Shown in pieces: positions 1-6,329 of a stretch of DNA of 9,101 bases (its first letter is position 1; each line of letters begins with the position of its first letter). This DNA comes from Ruminococcus sp. (GTDB taxonomy: Bacteria > Bacillota > Clostridia > Oscillospirales > Ruminococcaceae): positions 1-9,101 of the forward strand of contig JAIDNR010000051.1 in the NCBI GenBank assembly GCA_029063695.1. Reading direction: 5' to 3'. The notes beneath the pieces are model-generated. The model was given only the letters and a program-made list of their open reading frames with translations, was not told where the DNA came from and did no database searches. The position numbers and the translations under genes were made by a program.

Positions 1-1163
1 TCATGGTGTGGATATTCAATTCCTGAGTCTCTTTCTTTTTCTTCTAGTTTTTGAAAACAGAGTTTATATGCCGTAGCCGCCAGAGGAACAGCAATAAGCA
101 TTCCGATAATTCCCCATAGTCCGCCTCCGACTGTGATTGCCGCAAGAACCCATATTCCAGGCAGACCGACAGAGTTTCCGACAACTTTCGGATATATGAA
201 ATTTTCTTCAAACTGCTGAAGAAGCACAAGAAATATCAGAAAAATGAGTGCCTGCATCGGACTTTCTGTGAATATAATGAATGCACTTACACCTGCACCG
301 ATTAATGCACCAACAATAGGAACAAGAGCCGTAACTCCGATAAGTACACCGCTCATTCCGGCATACGGAAGTTGTAGAATTGCCATTCCTATAAAGCAGA
401 GAAAACCGAGTATGACAGCTTCTATGAATTGACCGACAAAGAACTGCTTGAAAGTTTCATTTGTTACTTTACAGATTTTTTTGATTCTTTTATTGACTTT
501 TTCAGTAAAAGATACAGCGAGTACACGGTTGATGTCACGCAGAAGTCTGTCTTTTCTGAAAAGAAGATATACTGCAAATATTACTGCAATAACTATATTG
601 GTTACAGAGCTTGCAACAGCTCCGACAATTCTTGCTGTTGAACTAAGCAGACTCACAACACCACTTTGCAGAGCCTGAACAGTATTTTCTGTGATTTTTG
701 CCCAATTAATGCTTTTTAAATCAAATTCGTTTACAAACTCCTGTGCCTGTTTCTGGAAATCCGGATATTCTTTAAGCTTTACAAGCAGATAATCAACTCC
801 TTTATTAAAAATCGGCGGAATTTTTGCTCCGAGAAGTTCAAATGCATTCATTATTGCAGGAACAATGATTGTAAGAACAAGGACGATTACCGAAACTGCA
901 AACAGAAACGACAGAACTATACAGACAGGACGGCGTGATAAATCAACAAATTTCTTGTTACTTTTCGGAAAATAATGATTTTCAAGTCTACTAAGTACTA
1001 TATTGAATATGTAAGCTATTACCACACCAAGTACAAGCGGATATGCTGAACTTACAGCAATTGAAAGAACTCTTTCGAAAAAACTGAAATTCTTAACAAT
1101 ATAACATACGACGATAACAATTAAACCAATAATCAAGTACCGTTTAAATTCTTTTTTTTCCAT
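1..1163 (-). CDS. AI-2E/PerM-family membrane transporter, C-terminus cut by window edge
   Basis: This reading frame stays open for 387 codons from ATG at 1163 leftward to the window edge, so the stop codon is missing. The product is a polytopic membrane protein of the AI-2E transporter family (UPF0118, PerM/YdbI-like). Hydrophobic segments lie near residues 9-23, 33-57, 80-104, 180-202, 247-264, 269-298, 304-316 and 337-367, with a hydrophilic loop at about 106-175 between the third and fourth, as is typical. Family-like signatures are VPIVGALIGAG (281-291), QQFEENFIYPKVVG (316-329) and the GGGLWGIIGMLIAVPL run (346-361). The charged tail after residue 370 suggests only a few residues are lost. 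The start is supported by AGGGAG nine bases upstream. Members have been linked to autoinducer-2 export, Na+/H+ antiport or unknown solutes, so the substrate cannot be assigned. It is divergent from the GGDEF gene. Confidence 0.9.
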   Translation of the reverse strand, partial: MEKKEFKRYLIIGLIVIVVCYIVKNFSFFERVLSIAVSSAYPLVLGVVIAYIFNIVLSRLENHYFPKSNKKFVDLSRRPVCIVLSFLFAVSVIVLVLTIIVPAIMNAFELLGAKIPPIFNKGVDYLLVKLKEYPDFQKQAQEFVNEFDLKSINWAKITENTVQALQSGVVSLLSSTARIVGAVASSVTNIVIAVIFAVYLLFRKDRLLRDINRVLAVSFTEKVNKRIKKICKVTNETFKQFFVGQFIEAVILGFLCFIGMAILQLPYAGMSGVLIGVTALVPIVGALIGAGVSAFIIFTESPMQALIFLIFLVLLQQFEENFIYPKVVGNSVGLPGIWVLAAITVGGGLWGIIGMLIAVPLAATAYKLCFQKLEEKERDSGIEYPHH

Positions 1164-1197
1164 AAAATACCACTCCCTGAATCCTTATATGATTGTG

Positions 1198-1210
1198 ATT
1201 ATATATTATA
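1198..1210 (-). promoter_or_regulatory. Possible -10 elements for the AI-2E-family gene
   Basis: Read on the minus strand, two perfect TATAAT hexamers occur one base apart (1205-1210 and 1198-1203), 34 to 47 bases upstream of the start codon. No good -35 hexamer lies 16-18 bases further upstream, so this is a weaker promoter call than those of the plus-strand genes. Confidence 0.4.
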
Positions 1211-1271
1211 AATGTGACAGCATTATGAAAATATGGGTTAATTTTTAATGAATTGATTACATTTTTTTGAT

Positions 1272-1300
1272 TTGATTTTATCCTAAATAAATGATATAAT
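1272..1300 (+). promoter_or_regulatory. Sigma-A-type promoter of the GGDEF-domain gene
   Basis: TTGATT (1272-1277) and TATAAT (1295-1300) are separated by exactly 17 bp, a near-consensus housekeeping promoter. Transcription should start near 1307. The ribosome binding site AAGGTGAT (1319-1326) is just upstream of the ATG at 1330, giving a short leader. Confidence 0.8.
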
Positions 1301-1329
1301 AGAGTAAAAAATATGAATAAGGTGATTCT

Positions 1330-3093
1330 ATGAATGATATTTATAAAATCGGCAGGGTTATTGTCGATAAAAGCTTTCATACCCAAAGCGGAAACGAACA
1401 GTTTTTCAGCTATTTCGGAAATGATGTTACATATTCAATCAGGCGGACTATTTATGACAACGATTTTGCACGTCTTGCCGAATGTGTGGAGAACGTCACG
1501 CATGGTATAACTCTCAGAACAGTTATCCGTATGACTGGAATAAACGGACAGCTCAGATGGGTTCTTGCAGCGGTTAGACAGCTTGATTCATCGAGCGAAC
1601 CGCTGTATATTATTGAGTTCAGTGATATTTTTTCACTTGAGAGTTTATCAGCAATGAGTGAACGCAGACTATCCGAATACAGATATGTGCTTAGTCTTTC
1701 AACTGATATTGCATTTGAATACAGTTTTGAGACAAGGCATATCCGCATATATATGTTTGATTGCTGTCGTGAAACTGTTCTTGCTGATGTTGAACTTGAA
1801 AAATGGCAGAACGATGCAATTGAATCGGGACAGGTACTTTCAAGATATATTGATACTTTCAATACTCTCTGCCGTGATATAAAAAACGGCGTGTATCGTT
1901 TTGACTATGAACTTGAAACGTCCGTTTTTACTCAGGGCAGGACAAAGGAAATGTGTCTTTTTCGTGGGATTACAAGATATGATGACCCTGAAACAAAAAA
2001 AGTAAGCGGAATTATTTCTGTAATAAATTCAAGGCAGAAAACAAAGGATATTAACCTTGCACTTGAATCAAACAGAGATTCCTTGTCGGGACTTCTCAAC
2101 AAACGTGCCGTAACTTCTTTTGCTATGGATATTCTTAGTGCAAAACCGCTGCATAATATCAATATTGTTATTCTTGATATTGATAATTTTACTGATATAA
2201 ATACAAGTTATGGGCATCTTTTTGGTGATGAAGTAATATACACTGTTGCAGGCATAGTCAAAAAAGAACTCGGTACTCGTGGTCTTGCAGGAAGAATCAG
2301 CGGCGGAGGTTTTCTTATTATAATAGAAAATACCCGTGATGAAGAGGATTTGCGAGGCATTCTACGTGCTATACGTACTAATACGGAGATTGCATTCACC
2401 GACAGATTTGAGGATTTCCGTCTTACCTGTTCTATGGGAATTTCAACTTATCCGAAAGACAGTGATGATTATGATGAGCTTTTCATGCAGGCTGATAAGG
2501 CTTTGTATATTGCACAGGAAAAAGGCAAAAATCGCTATGTTATATATGATATTGAAAAGCACGGTGCCGTTGAAAAGGATATTGAAAATAAAATCGCTTA
2601 CCTGAGCAGTCAGAAAGATACAAATGAAAAGCTTGATTTCGTTGCCAATCTTTCGGAAAATCTCGTTTTTGGACGTATTCCTGATATTTCCGTACTTCTG
2701 GAACAGATTCGCTCCGAATTTGAAATTGATGATATATGTGTATTTGCGGGAAATGACATGAATCTTATTCTTAGCTGTGGAAATGCAGTTTCAAGAAATT
2801 CCGCATATATCCTTGAAAACGGCTATACAGAACGTTTTTCGGGTGACAATATTTTTGCTGTTGACAATGTCAATGAACTTGAGGGACGCGATGACAGGGC
2901 GTTCAATCAGCTTACAGATGAAAATATAGGCGGTGCTGTCCAGTACCTTATGACGGACGACAGTATCATAAAAGGCATCATTTCTTTCTGCTATATCGGC
3001 AGATTCAAGAAATGGGCGGTCTCAGATATTAACTATTTCGCAATTTTGGGAAGAATTATTACTGCCATTCTCAAAAAACAGGCATTTATCTGA
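1330..3093 (+). CDS. PAS-GGDEF-GAF protein with degenerate GGDEF active site
   Basis: This 587-residue protein has no predicted membrane segment. Two PAS-like regions (about 10-100 and 115-235) precede a GGDEF domain (about 245-408), followed by a GAF-like domain (about 430-587). In the GGDEF domain the entry motif DSLSGLLNKR (250-259), the first metal Asp region DIDNF (283-287), the base-contacting Asn291 and Asp300 of GHLFGD, and the late motif ADKALYIAQEKGKNRY are kept. The signature itself is SGGGF (324-328), so both acidic residues of GG[DE]EF are replaced by Gly. The usual FK lysine is Thr288, and no RxxD inhibitory site precedes the signature. By analogy with studied diguanylate cyclases, c-di-GMP synthesis is unlikely; GTP binding or a sensory/partner role is more plausible. 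No EAL domain is present. PAS and GAF calls rest on fold-like patterning and are less certain than the GGDEF call. Confidence 0.88.
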   Translation: MNDIYKIGRVIVDKSFHTQSGNEQFFSYFGNDVTYSIRRTIYDNDFARLAECVENVTHGITLRTVIRMTGINGQLRWVLAAVRQLDSSSEPLYIIEFSDIFSLESLSAMSERRLSEYRYVLSLSTDIAFEYSFETRHIRIYMFDCCRETVLADVELEKWQNDAIESGQVLSRYIDTFNTLCRDIKNGVYRFDYELETSVFTQGRTKEMCLFRGITRYDDPETKKVSGIISVINSRQKTKDINLALESNRDSLSGLLNKRAVTSFAMDILSAKPLHNINIVILDIDNFTDINTSYGHLFGDEVIYTVAGIVKKELGTRGLAGRISGGGFLIIIENTRDEEDLRGILRAIRTNTEIAFTDRFEDFRLTCSMGISTYPKDSDDYDELFMQADKALYIAQEKGKNRYVIYDIEKHGAVEKDIENKIAYLSSQKDTNEKLDFVANLSENLVFGRIPDISVLLEQIRSEFEIDDICVFAGNDMNLILSCGNAVSRNSAYILENGYTERFSGDNIFAVDNVNELEGRDDRAFNQLTDENIGGAVQYLMTDDSIIKGIISFCYIGRFKKWAVSDINYFAILGRIITAILKKQAFI

Positions 3094-3107
3094 GTGACAT
3101 TTCACTC
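3092..3107 (+). terminator. Weak hairpin at the end of the GGDEF gene
   Basis: GAGTGA and TCACTC form a 6-bp stem with a 4-base loop overlapping the stop codon, followed by a short U-containing stretch (GTTTATC). The stem is short and lacks a real U-run, so termination here would be inefficient. It may only mark the gene boundary before the next promoter. Confidence 0.3.
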
Positions 3108-3135
3108 GTTTATCATAATTATCACAATTTGTCAG

Positions 3136-3164
3136 TTGATTTTTAAAAAATAGTATGTTATAAT
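3136..3164 (+). promoter_or_regulatory. Sigma-A-type promoter of ftsH
   Basis: TTGATT (3136-3141) and TATAAT (3159-3164) are spaced by 17 bp, with a TGT extended -10 element (3156-3158). The hexamers and spacing are identical to those of the upstream GGDEF gene promoter. The AAAGGAG ribosome binding site lies at 3179-3185. Confidence 0.82.
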
Positions 3165-3196
3165 TTTATCATAATCTGAAAGGAGATTTTAAAATT

Positions 3197-5026
3197 ATGA
3201 AAAATGATAAGAACATATTCAAACAGCTTGCGATTTTTTCAATCATAAGCCTTGTTTTCATAATACTTTTCAATGCACTGCTCATGCCACAGTTGACAAA
3301 GAGAAGTGTTAAGGAAACAAATTACAGCTTTTTCCTTAATCAGCTTGATGACGGAAATATTACTCAGGTGAAGATTGAGAATACTGAAATCCGCTTTGAA
3401 GTTGAAACTGAGGACGGCAGAAAACAGGTCTATTCCACAGGAAGAATGAATGACCCAGACCTTGTTGACCGTCTCCGCAAAGACAAGGATATTGTTTTCA
3501 CTGAGGACTTTGCAGAAAGCAATCTGCTCCTTGAATTTCTTGTAAGCTGGGTTCTTCCGATTATCTTCTTTATAGTTCTCTGGAATATCCTGATGAAAGG
3601 TATGAATAAGCGTATGGGAGGAAATTCTATGTCATTCGGTAAAAGCAATGCTAAAATTTATGTCAAGGCTCAGACGGGCAAGACATTCGATGATGTTGCA
3701 GGGCAGGACGAAGCAAAAGAAGCACTTGTTGAAATAGTGGATTTTCTGCATAATCCAAATAAATATGCTGAAATCGGTGCAAATCTTCCCAAAGGTGCAT
3801 TACTTGTAGGCCCTCCCGGAACAGGTAAAACTTTACTTGCACAGGCTGTTGCAGGTGAGGCAAACGTGCCGTTTTTCTCAATATCAGGTTCGGAATTTGT
3901 TGAAATGTTCGTCGGAATGGGTGCGGCAAAAGTTCGTGACCTTTTCAAGCAGGCTAACGAAAAAGCTCCGTGTATTGTTTTTATAGATGAGGTTGACACT
4001 ATCGGAAAAAAACGTGACGGCAATATCAGCGGAAATGATGAACGTGAACAGACTCTTAATCAGTTGCTTACCGAAATGGACGGATTTGACGGTAAGAAGG
4101 GTGTTGTAATTCTTGCAGCAACAAACCGTCCTGAATCACTTGACCCCGCCCTTCTCCGTCCCGGACGTTTCGACAGACGTATACCTGCTGAACTTCCCGA
4201 TTTGGCAGGACGTGAGGCTATTTTACAGGTTCATGCAAAGAAAGTAAAGACAGAAGAAAATATTGACTACAACGCAATTGCAAGAGCTACAGCAGGAGCG
4301 TCGGGAGCTGAACTTGCAAATATTATCAATGAAGCCGCACTCAGAGCTGTAAGAAATGGCAGAAAGCTTGTAAGTCAATCCGATATGGAAGAAAGCGTTG
4401 AAGTAATTATTGCAGGCTATCAGCGTAAGAATGCAGTTATTTCCCAAAAAGAAAAGGAAATTATTGCATACCATGAAATAGGCCATGCACTTGTTGCCGC
4501 AAAGCAGAAAGATTCCGCACCTGTACATAAAATTACAATAATACCACGTACAAGCGGTGCGTTGGGCTATACAATGCAGGTTGACGAGGGTGAAAAGTTC
4601 CTTATGACAAAAGAAGAGGCACTTGCAAGAATCGCAACACTCACAGGCGGACGCTCAGCGGAAGAACTTATCTTTAAAAGCTGTACAAGCGGTGCATCAA
4701 ATGACATTGAACAGGCTACAAAAATTGCAAGAGCAATGGTAACACGCTACGGAATGAGCAGTAAGTTTGATATGATTGCACTTGAAACTGTTACAAATCA
4801 GTATCTCGGCGGAGATGCATCACTTGCCTGCTCACCCGAAACTGCATCAAAAATTGATGAAGAAGTCAATTCAATAGTAAAGACATCACATGAGAAAGCT
4901 ATAAGAATCCTTACTGAGAATATTGACAAGCTTCATGAGCTTGCACATTTCCTGCTTGAAAGAGAAACTATCACAGGTGAGGAATTTATGGATATTCTAA
5001 ACAAAGAACCTGCCATATCATTGTGA
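3197..5026 (+). CDS. ftsH: ATP-dependent zinc metalloprotease FtsH
   Basis: FtsH is a membrane-anchored hexameric AAA+ protease that pulls misfolded membrane proteins and short-lived regulators into a zinc proteolytic chamber on the cytoplasmic side. At 609 residues it has the normal family length. Visible in order are a first membrane segment (about 10-33), an extracytoplasmic domain (about 34-108), and a second membrane segment (about 110-134). Next come Walker A GPPGTGKT (205-212), a pore motif FVG in EMFVGMGAAKVRDLF, Walker B with Asp264 and Glu265, the second region of homology ending in RPGRFDRR (arginine fingers), and the zinc site HEIGH (426-430) with a third-ligand Asp503 in ASNDIEQAT. 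All catalytic residues seem intact. The start follows AGGAG by 11 bases. It has its own promoter and is not followed by a clear terminator. Whether the genome has a second ftsH cannot be seen here. Confidence 0.98.
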   Translation: MKNDKNIFKQLAIFSIISLVFIILFNALLMPQLTKRSVKETNYSFFLNQLDDGNITQVKIENTEIRFEVETEDGRKQVYSTGRMNDPDLVDRLRKDKDIVFTEDFAESNLLLEFLVSWVLPIIFFIVLWNILMKGMNKRMGGNSMSFGKSNAKIYVKAQTGKTFDDVAGQDEAKEALVEIVDFLHNPNKYAEIGANLPKGALLVGPPGTGKTLLAQAVAGEANVPFFSISGSEFVEMFVGMGAAKVRDLFKQANEKAPCIVFIDEVDTIGKKRDGNISGNDEREQTLNQLLTEMDGFDGKKGVVILAATNRPESLDPALLRPGRFDRRIPAELPDLAGREAILQVHAKKVKTEENIDYNAIARATAGASGAELANIINEAALRAVRNGRKLVSQSDMEESVEVIIAGYQRKNAVISQKEKEIIAYHEIGHALVAAKQKDSAPVHKITIIPRTSGALGYTMQVDEGEKFLMTKEEALARIATLTGGRSAEELIFKSCTSGASNDIEQATKIARAMVTRYGMSSKFDMIALETVTNQYLGGDASLACSPETASKIDEEVNSIVKTSHEKAIRILTENIDKLHELAHFLLERETITGEEFMDILNKEPAISL

Positions 5027-5061
5027 AATTTGTCGCAAAAAGCGAACTGAGTTCATACCTC

Positions 5062-5090
5062 TTGACTATTCTGACAAAATATGAGATAAT
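5062..5090 (+). promoter_or_regulatory. Sigma-A-type promoter of the COG2426 membrane protein gene
   Basis: TTGACT (5062-5067) and GATAAT (5085-5090) are spaced by 17 bp, with a TGA extended -10 at 5082-5084. It sits between the ftsH stop codon and the next start, and the GAAAGGA ribosome binding site is at 5115-5121. The downstream gene can therefore be expressed independently of ftsH. Confidence 0.78.
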
Positions 5091-5129
5091 ATACTAAATT
5101 TAATATGCACTGAAGAAAGGACTTTTAAA

Positions 5130-5648
5130 ATGAGTGAATTAACAGAATCTTTGACAACATGGCTGGCAGAACATGGTATTCCCGAATGGCTTATACCGTT
5201 TCTGGTATCAATTCTGCCGATAATTGAACTGAGAGGCGGTATTATTGCGGCGAAAGTTCTTGATATGGAACTCTGGAAAGCAATATGGGTCTGTATGCTT
5301 GGAAATATTCTACCCATTCCGTTTATACTCCTGTTCATTGACAAGATTTTCGATTTCATAAAGAAACATAAAATTCCTGTCATGACTAAATTTGTGACAT
5401 ACCTTGAAAGTAAGGCTATGAATAAGAGTGACACAATGGAGAAAGGTGAATTTATATTCCTGCTGTTCTTTGTCGGAATACCGCTTCCCGGTACAGGTGC
5501 ATGGACAGGCTCGCTTATTGCATCACTCCGTAAAATACCACTGAAAAAGGCTGTACCTGCAATTTTTCTCGGTCTTTGTCTTGCATCGGCTATTATGTGT
5601 ACTCTCTGCTATGGATTTCCTGAAGTATTTGCAAAAATGTTCGGATAA
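5130..5648 (+). CDS. Small integral membrane protein, COG2426 / Sm_multidrug_ex family
   Basis: This 172-residue protein consists mostly of membrane segments and matches the family annotated as putative small multidrug export protein (Pfam Sm_multidrug_ex, COG2426). The two diagnostic motifs are present: LPIIELRGGI (residues about 30-39), where Glu and Arg lie within a hydrophobic stretch, and FVGIPLPGTGAWTGSLIA (about 114-131). Hydrophobic stretches lie near 20-40, 48-70, 108-130 and 140-165, with a charged cytoplasmic or loop region at 70-106. The paired charged re-entrant-like motifs recall the DedA/SNARE-associated superfamily of lipid carriers, which is an inference. The export label comes from old annotation and experimental support is thin, so the substrate is unknown. 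The gene has its own promoter and is followed by a strong terminator. Confidence 0.88.
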   Translation: MSELTESLTTWLAEHGIPEWLIPFLVSILPIIELRGGIIAAKVLDMELWKAIWVCMLGNILPIPFILLFIDKIFDFIKKHKIPVMTKFVTYLESKAMNKSDTMEKGEFIFLLFFVGIPLPGTGAWTGSLIASLRKIPLKKAVPAIFLGLCLASAIMCTLCYGFPEVFAKMFG

Positions 5649-5665
5649 TATAATAAAAAATTTTA

Positions 5666-5703
5666 AAGTCCTGCGATTTTACAAGTTGCAGGACTTATTT
5701 TTT
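5666..5703 (+). terminator. Intrinsic terminator after the COG2426 gene
   Basis: AAGTCCTGC (5666-5674) pairs perfectly with GCAGGACTT (5688-5696) to give a 9-bp stem, and six U residues follow at 5698-5703. It starts 17 bases after the stop codon and separates the housekeeping genes from the ECF sigma locus. Confidence 0.9.
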
Positions 5704-5718
5704 GTAATTTTTACTTAG

Positions 5719-5734
5719 AGTTTTTTAAAAAACT
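5719..5734. promoter_or_regulatory. 16-bp perfect palindrome upstream of the ECF sigma gene
   Basis: AGTTTTTTAAAAAACT is a perfect inverted repeat, 40 bases upstream of the sigma factor start codon. It could be an operator or part of an unusual promoter. No convincing sigma-A hexamer pair was found between the terminator and the gene, and no clear ECF-type -35 AAC plus -10 CGT pair could be fixed either. An AT-rich palindrome of this length could also arise by chance. Confidence 0.35.
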
Positions 5735-5761
5735 TCCGACTAATAAGTAGAAAGGAAAGAC

Positions 5762-5770
5762 AAGGAGGTG
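5762..5770 (+). promoter_or_regulatory. Strong ribosome binding site of the ECF sigma gene
   Basis: AAGGAGGTG is an almost complete anti-16S match, with GGAGG ending six bases before the ATG at 5775. It fixes the start of the sigma factor. Confidence 0.85.
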
Positions 5771-5774
5771 TTTC

Positions 5775-6329
5775 ATGGATAACGGTGCAAGTAGCTACCG
5801 CCGTTTTCTTGATGGTGATGATTATGCAATAGGTGAGATTATAGAAGAGTACAAGGACGGATTGATATTGTATCTTAACAGTATTTGCAATGACTTGAAT
5901 ACGGCGGAAGAAATTACAGAAGAAACTTTTATTCGCATTGCTATAAAACAGCCTGATTTTTCCGGTAAAAGTTCATTTAAAACGTGGCTTTATTCTGTCG
6001 GCAGGCATACTGCTGTTGATTACATACGCAAGCACAGACGTTTTCATTTTATATCCTTTCATGAATGTGCCGATATACCTGACAGAACAGATATTGAATG
6101 CGAATTGATAAAAAGTGAGCAGAAAAAAATACTCCATAAGGCAATCTGTTCACTTAAATATGATTACAGACAGGTATTGTATCTGTCATACTTTGAGGAT
6201 ATGAGCAATGAGGAGATAGCGGATATAATGAAGAAAAAGCGTCGGCAGATAGAAAATCTCATATATAATGCGAAAAAGGCATTAAAATCCCGACTTGAAA
6301 AGGAGGACTTCAATTATGAAAACTTCTGA
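5775..6329 (+). CDS. ECF-type RNA polymerase sigma factor (sigma-70 family)
   Basis: This 184-residue protein has the two-domain layout of group IV (extracytoplasmic function) sigma factors. Region 2 spans about residues 18-90, including DLNTAEEITEETFIRI (40-55), FSGKSSFKTWLYSVGRHTAVDYIRKHRR (62-89, the core- and -10-binding helices). Region 4 spans about 117-172, with a helix-turn-helix in YLSYFEDMSNEEIADIMKKK (136-155) followed by the recognition helix and a basic C-terminus. Regions 1 and 3 are absent, as expected. ECF factors redirect RNA polymerase to a small regulon and are normally held inactive by a partner encoded next door. Here the downstream membrane protein gene begins inside this one (ATG 6316, sigma stop 6327-6329), giving a 14-bp overlap typical of translationally coupled sigma/anti-sigma pairs. 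The ECF subgroup and target promoter could not be determined by eye. Confidence 0.93.
   Translation: MDNGASSYRRFLDGDDYAIGEIIEEYKDGLILYLNSICNDLNTAEEITEETFIRIAIKQPDFSGKSSFKTWLYSVGRHTAVDYIRKHRRFHFISFHECADIPDRTDIECELIKSEQKKILHKAICSLKYDYRQVLYLSYFEDMSNEEIADIMKKKRRQIENLIYNAKKALKSRLEKEDFNYENF

Noticed and set aside
244..678. Plus-strand open frames of 62, 70 and 76 residues
   Set aside because: All lie antisense within the membrane protein gene that runs from 1163 to the left edge, whose frame encodes clear transporter motifs.
1144..1386. 80-residue minus-strand open frame across the divergent intergenic region
   Set aside because: It overlaps the start of the GGDEF gene, both promoters and the start of the AI-2E-family gene in another frame. 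Its sequence has no family resemblance.
3663..4023. Minus-strand open frames of 88 and 117 residues inside ftsH
   Set aside because: They are antisense to the conserved AAA+ core of FtsH and show no domain of their own.
5030..5054. Possible terminator after ftsH (TCGC/GCGA and GAACT/AGTTC stems)
   Set aside because: Both stems are 4-5 bp and neither is followed by a U-run.
6295..6315. Upstream in-frame TTG start for the anti-sigma candidate
   Set aside because: It precedes and reads through the strong AAGGAGG site that serves the ATG at 6316.
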